A DNA stretch of 64,000 nucleotides from Roseomonas sp. CECT 9278 (GTDB lineage Bacteria > Pseudomonadota > Alphaproteobacteria > Acetobacterales > Acetobacteraceae): the NCBI RefSeq assembly GCF_918698155.1, contig NZ_CAKKLX010000023.1:1-64000 (forward strand), in the 5' to 3' direction. The notes below the pieces were generated by a model. The model saw only the letters and a program-made list of their open reading frames with translations. It was not told where the DNA came from and did not search any database. Shown here piece after piece: positions 1 to 7,903 of the stretch. The position numbers were made by a program, and so were the translations under genes. Position 1 is the stretch's first letter; each line of letters opens with the position of its first letter.

Positions 1-575
1 CGCTGCCGATCGACAGCGTGCCGGGCCTGGCCCTGACCGCCGAATACCGCTTCATGGGCACCATCGGCCACGACATCAACGGCCGCGCCAATGGCGTGGT
101 GCAGTATGGCGGCCAGCGCCTGGCGGACCGCACCGCCTACACGCTGGAAGCCGACAACCTGAACCACTCCATCATGTTCGGCGTGCGCTACAACTTCGGC
201 CGCACCGGCACCGCGCCGGTCCCGGCCGCCGTGGCCCCGGCCCCGGCGCGCACCTTCCTGGTGTTCTTCGACTGGAACCGCGCCGACCTGACCGCGCGCG
301 CGCGCCAGATCATCGCGGAAGCCGCGCAGGCCCGTACCCGCCAGGCGGTGACGCGCATCGAAGTGACGGGTCACACCGACACCTCGGGCTCGGCGCAGTA
401 CAACCAGGGCCTGTCGGTCCGCCGCGCCAACGCGGTCGCCGCCGAGCTGGTGCGCCTGGGCGTGCCGCGCGGCGAGATCACCGCCCGCGGCGTCGGCGAG
501 AGCCAGCTGCTGGTCCCGACCCCGGACAACACCCGCGAGCCGCAGAACCGCCGCGTGGAGATCGTGCTCCGCTAA
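1..575 (+). CDS. OmpA-family outer-membrane protein, 5' end cut by the window
   Basis: The reading frame is open to the left edge (first full codon at position 3) and ends at TAA 573-575, so only the C-terminal part is present. The visible part begins with the last strands of a beta-barrel and passes through an Ala/Pro linker. It then enters an OmpA-C peptidoglycan-binding domain of about 110 residues, with the GHTDTSG and LSVRRAN segments that carry the conserved Asp and Arg contacting diaminopimelate. It should anchor the outer membrane to the cell wall. The next gene is a close paralogue. A GTG at 18 could be mistaken for a start, but the barrel sequence continues upstream of it. Confidence 0.85.
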   Translation, partial: LPIDSVPGLALTAEYRFMGTIGHDINGRANGVVQYGGQRLADRTAYTLEADNLNHSIMFGVRYNFGRTGTAPVPAAVAPAPARTFLVFFDWNRADLTARARQIIAEAAQARTRQAVTRIEVTGHTDTSGSAQYNQGLSVRRANAVAAELVRLGVPRGEITARGVGESQLLVPTPDNTREPQNRRVEIVLR

Positions 576-604
576 TCGCGGGACACATCACCGGACATCA
601 CGGG

Positions 605-629
605 AAGGGGCGCCGCAGGGCGCCCCTTT
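605..629 (+). terminator. Rho-independent terminator after the first OmpA gene
   Basis: A perfect 10-bp stem, AAGGGGCGCC (605-614) and GGCGCCCCTT (619-628), has a GCAG loop and a short T run. It lies 30 bases after the stop codon. Confidence 0.8.
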
Positions 630-780
630 CTGCGTTCAGGGGGACGGCCGGCCCCTGGCTGAGCGGCACAGCTTCCCGCGGCGCATTGCAGCGCGGCGCG
701 CCTGGCCTTGCCTTCCGCATTGCAGCACAAGGCTTCGTCCTGCACACTTTCCCAACGCCCCACCCCATATTCGAATCGCC

Positions 781-1908
781 ATGCCCCCCGCCGCTCCGCT
801 CCGCCGCCTGACACTCGCCGCCGCTGCCCTTGGCCTGTTCGCCGCGGCCGGCCCGGCGGCCGCGCAATTCGCCACCGGGCCCTACATCGCCGGCGGCTTC
901 GGCTGGAACCTCGCGCCCGACACCGACCTCAACCTCGACCAGGCGGCCGCGCTGGGGCTCGGGCGCGCCGGCTATGGCAGCGGCGGGTCGGTGGGCTTCA
1001 CGCCGGGCGTCGCTGGCGTGCTCAGCCTGGGCTGGGGCTTCGGCAACGGGCTGCGACTCGAACTCGAAGGCAATTACCGCAGCAACGAGGTCGACAGCGT
1101 CTCCGGCGCCGCCGGCTGGGCCAGCATGGGCGGCCCCTCCGGCCGGCAGGAAAGCTGGGGCGTGATGGGCAATGCCCTGCTCGACCTCGGCGTCTTCGGC
1201 CCCGTGGTGCCCTATGTCGGCATCGGCGCCGGCTATGTCGTGACCGACTGGGCCGGCGTGCGCGGCCTCGGGCAGAACGGCGCGCTGCGCATGCGCGTGG
1301 ACGACAGCGACGGCCGCTTCGCCTACCAGGGCATCGCCGGCCTGGCCTTCCCGGTGGGCTTCGCGCCGGGGCTGTCGGTCACCGCCGAATACCGCTTCCT
1401 CGGCACGCTCCAGCCGCGCCTGCAGGCACGCTTCGACAACCCGCTGACCGGCGCCACCGTGGCATCGGGCGCGGCCGAACCCGATGTCTACAACCATTCC
1501 CTGATGCTGGGCTTCCGCTACACGCTCGGGCGCGGCGCCACGCCGCCCGCCCCGGCGCCCGCCGCGGTGCCGCAGGCCAGCCGCACCTTCCTGGTCTTCT
1601 TCGACTGGAACCGCGCCGACCTGACCGAGCGCGCCCGCCAGATCATCACCGAGGCCGTGCAGCACGCCCGCAGCCAGCGCAGCACGCGGATCGAGGTCGC
1701 CGGCCACGCCGACCGGTCGGGCACCGTGCAGTACAACCAGGCGCTGTCGCGCCGCCGCGCCGAGACGGTGGCGGCCGAACTCATCCGCCGCGGCATCGCG
1801 CGGGAGGACATTGCCATCACCGCCCTGGGCGAGACGCAGCCGCTGGTGCCGACCGCCGACGACGTGCGCGAACCGCAGAACCGGCGGGTGGAAATCCTGG
1901 TGCGCTGA
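781..1908 (+). CDS. OmpA-family outer-membrane protein, full length
   Basis: This is a 375-residue protein with a signal peptide of about 28 residues ending in AAA before a Gln. Residues from roughly 30 to 250 form an outer-membrane beta-barrel (Gly- and aromatic-rich strands, YRFLGT, FRYTLGRG). A short Ala/Pro linker leads to an OmpA-C domain from about residue 265 to the end, with GHADRSG and LSRRRAE as the peptidoglycan-binding segments. Its C-terminal half is nearly collinear with the truncated upstream gene, so the two are tandem paralogues. A terminator lies between them, which points to separate transcription. The predicted role is envelope integrity; no specific porin function can be assigned. 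Confidence 0.9.
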   Translation: MPPAAPLRRLTLAAAALGLFAAAGPAAAQFATGPYIAGGFGWNLAPDTDLNLDQAAALGLGRAGYGSGGSVGFTPGVAGVLSLGWGFGNGLRLELEGNYRSNEVDSVSGAAGWASMGGPSGRQESWGVMGNALLDLGVFGPVVPYVGIGAGYVVTDWAGVRGLGQNGALRMRVDDSDGRFAYQGIAGLAFPVGFAPGLSVTAEYRFLGTLQPRLQARFDNPLTGATVASGAAEPDVYNHSLMLGFRYTLGRGATPPAPAPAAVPQASRTFLVFFDWNRADLTERARQIITEAVQHARSQRSTRIEVAGHADRSGTVQYNQALSRRRAETVAAELIRRGIAREDIAITALGETQPLVPTADDVREPQNRRVEILVR

Positions 1909-1949
1909 TGGCCGGCGGCCGTCGGCCGCCGGCCATCCGCTTGTTTTTT
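1908..1949 (+). terminator. Strong hairpin terminator after the second OmpA gene
   Basis: A 13-bp perfect stem (1908-1920 with 1924-1936, loop GTC) starts on the last base of the stop codon. It is followed by TTGTTTTTTC. Confidence 0.85.
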
Positions 1950-2118
1950 CGCCCTCAGACGGCGGGCGCCGGCCATCCGGCCGGCTGGCCTTCGCGCCAC
2001 GCACTGGCGCGCCGGCGGCGGCGCGCAGGCCGGGCGCGCTCGCGCGCTGCGCTCCCGGATCGCGCCTCCGCGCAAACCGAGGTGGTGGCGTGAGCCTCGG
2101 ACGGCGGGCGCAACGCAA

Positions 2119-2146
2119 AAGGGGCGGCGCCTGCGCGCCGCCCCTT
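2119..2146 (-). terminator. Terminator of the leftward small secreted-protein gene
   Basis: A perfect 12-bp stem (2119-2130 with 2135-2146, loop CTGC) lies just past the stop of the gene at 2167-2685. Read on the minus strand, the stem is followed by TTTTGCG. Confidence 0.7.
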
Positions 2147-2166
2147 CGAGATCGATCTCCTGCCGG

Positions 2167-2685
2167 TCAGCGACGGGGCGTGGATGTCGTCCGCGTGGCC
2201 GTGCGGGCCGCGGGGCGCGCTGCCGCCGCCGGCGTCGCGCCGCAATCATCGCCATAGGTCTGCGGGATGTTGCGCTCGGCCGCCAGCGCGGCCAGCTGCG
2301 GCGCCGGCGTGGCGAGCACGCGCTGGAACAGCGGGTCGGCGTCGCGGCAGAAGAACGACCCGCCGCGGATCGCATCCTCGGAATGCTCGTTCGCCATGGT
2401 GGTGTTGTAGCTGTCGAGGCGGGTGCGCCCCGCGCCGCCGAAGGCGCGCGTGAAATGCGCCTGCGCGGCGCGGTCGGCCGTGGTCAGGTCACCGCCGAAG
2501 CGGCGGATGAACTGGTTGTAGGGCTCGCTCTTCTGGCACTGCAGCGCGGTCACCATCAGGTAGGACCGCAGGGCGCGCAGCTCGAACACGTTGCGCTCCT
2601 CCGGCCGCAGGCAGGTATTCGCGAGCGCGGGTGCGGCGATGGCCACGCCGCAGAGCGCGGCGACGACGGTGCGGATCTTGTTCAT
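2167..2685 (-). CDS. Small secreted protein of unknown function
   Basis: The 172-residue product starts with a clear signal peptide (MNKIRTVVAALCG, hydrophobic core, cleavage near ALA before Asn). The mature part is about 150 residues, mostly helical-looking, with three cysteines (TCLRPEE, LQCQKSE, FFCRDAD) and a fourth near the end. It finishes in an Ala/Arg/Thr-rich tail. The frame stays open upstream to 2868, but the Met at 2685 is chosen because the signal peptide begins there and AGGGAG lies about 13 bases upstream. I do not recognise the family. Confidence 0.7.
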   Translation of the reverse strand: MNKIRTVVAALCGVAIAAPALANTCLRPEERNVFELRALRSYLMVTALQCQKSEPYNQFIRRFGGDLTTADRAAQAHFTRAFGGAGRTRLDSYNTTMANEHSEDAIRGGSFFCRDADPLFQRVLATPAPQLAALAAERNIPQTYGDDCGATPAAAARPAARTATRTTSTPRR

Positions 2686-2870
2686 GGGCGCCAGGCGCTC
2701 CCTTGCGGATGGGTGGGGCGCGCACCGCCCCCCGAATCGCCGGGGCGCGGTACACGACTCCTGGCTTCGCTGATACCCCGCAACCGGATACGGGGGAAAC
2801 CCCAAAATGTCGTTACAATCGGCAAGCGGTCCAAGGCCTTGCGGGGTGCCGTGAAGACGCCCCCGCAAGG

Positions 2871-3473
2871 TCAGGCCGCGCGCGCCGTGCTGCAGCGCCG
2901 CCGCAGCTTCCCCACGCGCGCCAGCCCCGCCAGCCGGCGGTCCAGGAAGTCCAGCGTCGGGCCGATATCCTCGGATTCGTCACGCAGCCAGAAGGCCAGC
3001 GTTGCGCCATAGACCGCGCCCAGGCTGGCCCGCCGCGTGTACCAGGAGAAATCGGCCGAGCTGTCCCCCGCCGCATGCCACATGGCATTCGCCGTGCGCG
3101 CCACCGTGCGCAAGGCCGACCCCACATTCCACGGCAGCGACTGCACCGCCAGCGCCTGGCGCACCGCCTCCCGGTGCGGTCCCGCCTGGCGCAGCCGCGT
3201 CGCGATCAGCGCGCGGATGCGGTCGGGGGTTCGCAATTCCGACAGATCCCCCGCGGCCTCCGCCATCTCGCGGTCGGCCAGGTCGAGCCACGCCTCGATG
3301 GCGCCGACCGGGCCGCGCGGGAACAGGAAGGTTGCCTCCTCCTCGGGCAGCCCGGCATCGCGCAGCGCGGCGGCGATGCCCCGCGCGGTCCAGCCGGCCT
3401 GCGGCACCAGCGGCAGCAGCGCGCGGATCACCGCATCGCGGCTGGCGCGGTCGGCCTCGTTCAGCTCGGTCAT
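2871..3473 (-). CDS. coq9: COQ9-family protein (rpsU-divergent)
   Basis: This 200-residue protein matches the COQ9 family, known in bacteria as the 'rpsU-divergently transcribed protein'. It has an N-terminal TetR-like helical region followed by the conserved C-terminal part with FLFPRG, AWLDLADREM and FSWYTRRASL. COQ9 proteins bind isoprenoid lipid and help COQ7 hydroxylate ubiquinone precursors. The start ATG at 3473 overlaps the stop of the upstream deformylase gene in an ATGA, so the two are translationally coupled. rpsU lies divergent beyond the deformylase, the classic alphaproteobacterial context. Its exact role in this organism is inferred from the family. Confidence 0.88.
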   Translation of the reverse strand: MTELNEADRASRDAVIRALLPLVPQAGWTARGIAAALRDAGLPEEEATFLFPRGPVGAIEAWLDLADREMAEAAGDLSELRTPDRIRALIATRLRQAGPHREAVRQALAVQSLPWNVGSALRTVARTANAMWHAAGDSSADFSWYTRRASLGAVYGATLAFWLRDESEDIGPTLDFLDRRLAGLARVGKLRRRCSTARAA

Positions 3474-3991
3474 GTCGCCTCCTTGGCCGCGCGCGCCTGC
3501 TCGGCGGCGCGGGCGAGTTCCTCGGTGAAGCCGAATTGCGACAGGTCCTCCATCCGCATCGGATAGAGCACGCCGTCCAGGTGGTCCGTCTCGTGCTGCA
3601 TGACGCGCGCCACCAGCCCCGCCGCCTCCCCGTCCACCGGCTGCCCGGCGATATCCAGGCCGCGGAAGCGGATGCGCGCCGGCCGGCGCACCGCGCCGCG
3701 CAGGCCGGGGATCGACAGGCAGCCCTCGAAGGCGGCCTCGGTCTCCTCGCCGACCGGCTCCAGCACGGGGTTGATCAGCGCCGAGACACCCCCCGCCCCG
3801 GTCCGCCACACGAACAGCCGCAGCCCCACATGGACCTGCGGCGCCGCCAGCCCGATTCCCCCGGCATCCTCCATGGTGGCCGCCATGTCGGCGACCAGGC
3901 GGCGGATCTCGGGGTCGGTCGGGTCCGCGACCGCGGCGGCGCGCTCCAGCAGGATGGGGTGGCCCATGCGGGCGATCTTCAGGATGGCCAT
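3470..3991 (-). CDS. def: Peptide deformylase
   Basis: This 173-residue enzyme removes the formyl group from the N-terminal Met of new proteins. All three metal-site motifs are present: GGIGLAAPQ (residues 44-52), EGCLS (89-93, metal ligand C91) and HETDH (133-137, two His ligands and the catalytic Glu). The length is typical. It is the first gene of a two-gene unit with the COQ9 gene, which it overlaps by four bases. A second, fmt-linked deformylase may exist elsewhere, since many alphaproteobacteria carry more than one. Confidence 0.93.
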   Translation of the reverse strand: MAILKIARMGHPILLERAAAVADPTDPEIRRLVADMAATMEDAGGIGLAAPQVHVGLRLFVWRTGAGGVSALINPVLEPVGEETEAAFEGCLSIPGLRGAVRRPARIRFRGLDIAGQPVDGEAAGLVARVMQHETDHLDGVLYPMRMEDLSQFGFTEELARAAEQARAAKEAT

Positions 3992-4175
3992 GGCGGTCCC
4001 GGCGCTGGTGGAAGGGTGGCGCCGCCTTCAATATAGGGCGTCGCGCCGCTGCGGGAGGGCTTCCGGCGCGGCGCGAATCCATGCTAAGGCTCCGCCCGAT
4101 CGCGCGGACCGGGTGACCGGCCGTGCCATTTCGCCTTCGCCTATCCCACATCCAACGCGCAGGAGGTTGCGCCGC

Positions 4176-4379
4176 GTGCAAGTCGTCGTTCGTGACAACA
4201 ATGTCGATCAGGCCCTGAAGGCCCTCAAGAAGAAGCTCCAGCGTGAGGGCGTCTTCCGCGAGATGAAGCTTCGCCGCCACTACGAGAAGCCCAGCGAGCG
4301 CCGCGCGCGCGAGGCCGCCGAGGCCGTCCGCCGCGCCCGCAAGGTCGAGCGCAAGCGCCTGGAGCGCGAAGGCTTCTGA
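4176..4379 (+). CDS. rpsU: 30S ribosomal protein bS21
   Basis: The 67-residue product is basic and has the standard bS21 layout: a short N-terminal strand (VVVRDNN), then helices rich in Lys/Arg with LKRR-like segments and the [11 protein letters not shown] core. It sits on the 30S platform near the anti-Shine-Dalgarno. The start is GTG at 4176, decided by a perfect AGGAGG at 4161-4166 nine bases upstream. An upstream extension of the frame has no support. It is divergent from def-coq9. Confidence 0.95.
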   Translation: MQVVVRDNNVDQALKALKKKLQREGVFREMKLRRHYEKPSERRAREAAEAVRRARKVERKRLEREGF

Positions 4380-4501
4380 TCCGCCCGGCCCCTGCGCCGG
4401 AACTCTCCGCGCGCAGGATCGGCGTGGCAGATGCCCGCCAGGCCGGACGCCATTCCCCTTCGCGTCCGCGCGAAGCACGGCGCCAGATCGGCGCAAGACA
4501 G

Positions 4502-5500
4502 ATGGCCGTGGCACGGGACACCGTGATCCGCGGCTTTTTGTTGTGCGCGGTCCTGGCCGCGCCTGCCCTCGCGCAATCGCCGCTCGAACCCTGGCTGGTG
4601 CAATCCGCCTGCCTCGATGCCGCCGGGCGCATGGTGCCGGGGCGCCTGCCGATTGACGCCGGCTGCGCGCGCCGCGTGGCGCAGCAGCAGGCCGACCCGA
4701 TGCCCTATCGCCGCCACGACTGGCCGGCGGTCGAACACGCGGCCGCCCAGCCGCAGGGCTACCAGGCCTCGGACGCCGTGCTGGGCACGCTGATGGGCCG
4801 CCCCGCCGCCATCCACACCTTCGATTTCGGCGCCGGCGAGGGTCGCCGCTTCGGCGCCTTCGACAGCGGCCGCGGCGATGGCGGCCAGGTCGTGCCCCTC
4901 ACCCCCGGCCCCGCCTATATCGCCATGACCGAGGATGGCGGCGGCGGCGTGCAGTGGTTCCTGTCGCCTGACTGCCGGCAGGGCGGCCTCGGCTGGCAGG
5001 GCTGGCTGGTGGCCGCGCCGCAGCCCGGGGCCGGCTGGAGCGAACGCGTGGTGCGCCTGCGCATCGCCCCCACGGCCGCCGCCTGCCCGACCCGCTTCGA
5101 CGACAGCCTGACGCGCTGGCGCCGCACGCCGCTCGACCTGCCCTGGCGCGATGCCGCGACCGGCCGGCAGGGCAGCGCGCGCGTCGATGCCATCGTCTCG
5201 GAACATTATGGCGGCGGCGCCATCGCCACCGCCGACCACCTGGAACGCTTCGTGCTGGCGCGCGACCTCGGCATGGTGCGCTGGGAGCGGTGGGAGAACA
5301 CCGCGCGGTCGCGCCGGCCGAACCTGGCGCGCGACGCCGCCACCTTCGCGCGCCAGCAGCGCTGCCCGCCGCTCGCGCTCAGCGAGGCGCCGGATGCCGG
5401 CTGGCTGATGACCGATTGCCGCACCTGGACCAATTTCGTGCGCGCCGCGCCCGGCCGCCCGCTGCGCGCCATGGCCTGGCCGCCGCCCGCGCTGCGCTGA
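4502..5500 (+). CDS. Secreted protein of unknown function
   Basis: The 332-residue protein has a signal peptide (VIRGFLLCAVLAAPALA, cleaved before Gln). The mature protein has six or more cysteines spaced through its length (SACLDAAG, DAGCARR, SPDCRQGG, AACPTRF, QRCPPLA, TDCRTW), suggesting disulfide bonding in the periplasm. Trp-rich segments (VQWFLSPD, GWQGWLVA, MVRWERWEN) suggest a beta-rich fold. The Met at 4502 is preferred over the in-frame Met at 4424 because the signal peptide follows it directly. I cannot assign a family. It lies convergent to the antiporter gene, six bases away. Confidence 0.75.
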   Translation: MAVARDTVIRGFLLCAVLAAPALAQSPLEPWLVQSACLDAAGRMVPGRLPIDAGCARRVAQQQADPMPYRRHDWPAVEHAAAQPQGYQASDAVLGTLMGRPAAIHTFDFGAGEGRRFGAFDSGRGDGGQVVPLTPGPAYIAMTEDGGGGVQWFLSPDCRQGGLGWQGWLVAAPQPGAGWSERVVRLRIAPTAAACPTRFDDSLTRWRRTPLDLPWRDAATGRQGSARVDAIVSEHYGGGAIATADHLERFVLARDLGMVRWERWENTARSRRPNLARDAATFARQQRCPPLALSEAPDAGWLMTDCRTWTNFVRAAPGRPLRAMAWPPPALR

Positions 5501-5506
5501 ACCGCG

Positions 5507-7315
5507 TCAGGACCCGCTGGCCGCCGGCGGCTGGGGCGGCGCCGCGGCCGGCTCGACCGGCGCGCCGCCCAGCCAATCGGCCTGGTGCGACAGCAGCAGC
5601 CGGCGCCCCGCCTCCATGCCCTGCGAGGCCTCCAGCGCGAAGCGTTCGGCATCGCGCCGGCGCTGCGTCGCGATCACCTCCTCCGCCTCGGCATCGGCGG
5701 TGCCCATGCGGATCAGCGCCGATCGCCCGATCGCCAGCGCGGATTCGAAGGTCTCGCGCACCACCTCGTCCGCGCCGGCGGCCAGCAGGCGCATCGCGTG
5801 CTCGCGGTCGAAGGCGCGCGCCAGCACGGGAATGCCGCGGAACTCCGCCTTCAGCAGGTGGATGATCCGCAGCGCGGCGTCGCGGTCGTCGACGCAGCAC
5901 AGGATGACCTGGGCCCGCCCCGCCCCCGCCGCATGCAGGATATCGAGCCGCGTGCCGTCCCCGTAATGCACCTTGAAGCCATAGGCGTTGGCTTCGCGCA
6001 CCATCTCGGGGTCGGTGTCGATGACCGAGATGCTGCACTGGCGCGTCAGCATCGACGACCCCGCGATCTGCCCGAACCGCCCGAAGCCGATGATCAGCAC
6101 GCTCGCCTCGTTGCCGTCCGGCGCCTCGACGCCATCGAGCGAGGGTGCGGCGGGCGGCATCATCCGGTCGTGCAGGATGACCATCGCCGGCGTCAGCACC
6201 ATCGACACGATGACGGTCGCGGTCAGCACCGCATTGGTCGGCTGGTCGATGATGCCCACCGCCGCCGCGGCGGCATACAGCACGAAGGCGAATTCGCCGC
6301 CCTGCGCCATCAGCACCGCGCGTTCCAGCGCCTCCCGGTGGTGGGCCCGCGCCGCACGCGCGACCGCATAGATCGCGCCCGCCTTCACCACCATGCAGGC
6401 CACCACCCCGCCCGCCACCAGCGCCCAGTTCGCCCCGATGATCGCGAGGTCGAGCGACATGCCCACGGCCAGGAAGAACAGCCCCAGCAGCAGCCCGCGG
6501 AACGGCTCCACATCGGCTTCGAGCTGGTGGCGGAAGGCGCTCTCGGACAGCAGCACGCCGGCCAGGAAGGCGCCCATCGCCATCGACAGCCCGCCCAGTT
6601 GCATGGCCAGTGCCGATCCCAGCACCACCAGCAGCGCGGCGGCCGTCATCACCTCCCGCGCGCGGGCCTCGGCCAGCAGGCGGCACATCGGGTTCAGCAG
6701 GTACAGCCCGGCCGCGACCAGGGCGGCGATCGACGCCAGGCCCAGGCCCACCGCCTGCCAGCGATCGAGCGCGCTGGTCTCCCCCGCCCCGGGTGCGAGG
6801 AACGCCACCAGCGCCAGCAGCGGCACGATCGCCAGGTCCTCGAGCAGCAGCACCGCGATGATGCGCTGCCCGGCCTTCGTGCCGACCATGCGCCGTTCCT
6901 CGAGCATCTGCATCACGATCGCGGTCGAGGTCAGCACGAAGCCCGTGCCCGCCACGAAGGCCACCACCGGCGGATAGCCCGCCAGCCACGCGACCCCGCC
7001 CAGCAGCGCCATGCACAGGCCCACCTGCGCGACACCCAGGCCGAAGATCTGCTGGCGCATGGCCCATAGGCGCGAGGGCTCCATCTCCAGCCCGATGATG
7101 AACAGGAACATCACCACGCCAAGTTCCGCGACATGCAGGATCGACTGCGCGTCCGTGAACAGCCCGACGCCGAAGGGACCGATGACCAGCCCCGCCACCA
7201 GGTAGCCCAGCACGGAGCCGAGCCCGAGCCGCTTGAACAGCGGCACCGCCACCACCGCGGCCCCCAGCAGCGCCACCACGCTGACCAGGTCAGGCCCGTG
7301 CGATTCCGCGCTCAT
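5507..7315 (-). CDS. CPA2/Kef-type cation:proton antiporter with RCK domain
   Basis: The 602-residue membrane protein has about twelve hydrophobic segments in its first 390 residues, in the Na+/H+ exchanger fold of the CPA2 (KefB/KefC) family. Typical segments are LGLGSVLGYLVAGLVIGP and FLFIIGLEMEPSRLW. A TrkA-N (RCK) nucleotide-binding domain with GFGRFGQ begins around residue 405, and a short cytosolic tail follows. Family members exchange K+ or Na+ for protons and are gated by nucleotide or glutathione adducts. Which ion is used here is not visible. The gene stands alone, running leftward from the unknown gene that ends at 7450. Confidence 0.88.
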   Translation of the reverse strand: MSAESHGPDLVSVVALLGAAVVAVPLFKRLGLGSVLGYLVAGLVIGPFGVGLFTDAQSILHVAELGVVMFLFIIGLEMEPSRLWAMRQQIFGLGVAQVGLCMALLGGVAWLAGYPPVVAFVAGTGFVLTSTAIVMQMLEERRMVGTKAGQRIIAVLLLEDLAIVPLLALVAFLAPGAGETSALDRWQAVGLGLASIAALVAAGLYLLNPMCRLLAEARAREVMTAAALLVVLGSALAMQLGGLSMAMGAFLAGVLLSESAFRHQLEADVEPFRGLLLGLFFLAVGMSLDLAIIGANWALVAGGVVACMVVKAGAIYAVARAARAHHREALERAVLMAQGGEFAFVLYAAAAAVGIIDQPTNAVLTATVIVSMVLTPAMVILHDRMMPPAAPSLDGVEAPDGNEASVLIIGFGRFGQIAGSSMLTRQCSISVIDTDPEMVREANAYGFKVHYGDGTRLDILHAAGAGRAQVILCCVDDRDAALRIIHLLKAEFRGIPVLARAFDREHAMRLLAAGADEVVRETFESALAIGRSALIRMGTADAEAEEVIATQRRRDAERFALEASQGMEAGRRLLLSHQADWLGGAPVEPAAAPPQPPAASGS

Positions 7316-7423
7316 GCGATGCGGCCCTTCGGCGACGCTGGCCTGCTCATGGAACTTCCCCGGCGATGATCGCGCTCATGCTGGCGTGCGGCGCCGGCGC
7401 AGGCAACGCCGCGCTGCGCGGCG

Positions 7424-7451
7424 CGTGACACGGCTCTCGTGACACGGCTCT
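7424..7451. repeat. 14-bp perfect tandem duplication
   Basis: CGTGACACGGCTCT occurs twice head to tail (7424-7437 and 7438-7451). The second copy overlaps the stop codon of the gene at 7450-7887. Confidence 0.9.
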
Positions 7452-7887
7452 ACAGCACGTCCAGCGCCTGGTCGGGCGGCGGCAGATCCAGCGCGTCGAA
7501 CAGCGCGCGCGGCGTCCGGGCGGCACGCAGCGCGGCCAGGGCGGCGGCCGGGTCGGTCCAGGCTTCGGCGGCGTGCAGGCCGGCGACCAGCCGGTCGCGC
7601 AGCGCATCGACATCCCATGCCACCGGCGCCGAGAGATCCACCGCGACGCGCCAGCCATTGGTCAGCCAGCTCAGCAGCCGGCGCGGTGCGGAAGCGCCCC
7701 AGGGGCCCAGCACGCGCACCGCGTCGAAGCGCCGCAGCGTGCCGTCGGCATCGAACAGCCAGGCCTCGCGATAGGCCTCGGCGAGCTCCCGGCGCGAGGC
7801 CTGCGCCTGGGTCAGGGCCACGGTGCTCATCGGCAGCACCGCGCCAGGCAGGATCAGCAGGACGGTGCGCGGCGCGGTCGTCTCCAC
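7450..7887 (-). CDS. Unknown protein at the end of the transhydrogenase operon
   Basis: A soluble-looking protein of about 145 residues starts 16 bases after the pntB stop on the same strand, so it is probably co-transcribed with pntAA-pntAB-pntB. Recognisable stretches are EAWLFDADGTLRRFDAVRV, a Trp-containing core (LLSWLTNGWRVAV) and a C-terminal helical part rich in Ala, Leu and Asp. The start is uncertain: a GTG at 7887 retains a hydrophobic strand (TVLLILPGAV), whereas an ATG at 7827 would give 125 residues. Neither has a strong ribosome site. I do not recognise the family. Confidence 0.6.
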   Translation of the reverse strand: METTAPRTVLLILPGAVLPMSTVALTQAQASRRELAEAYREAWLFDADGTLRRFDAVRVLGPWGASAPRRLLSWLTNGWRVAVDLSAPVAWDVDALRDRLVAGLHAAEAWTDPAAALAALRAARTPRALFDALDLPPPDQALDVL

Positions 7888-7903
7888 CGCGCCGCTGCCG
7901 CCG

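Noticed and set aside
5585-7069. 494-codon frame opposite the antiporter
   Set aside because: The translation is dominated by His, Arg and Gln, typical of antisense frames in GC-rich DNA, and has no ribosome site.
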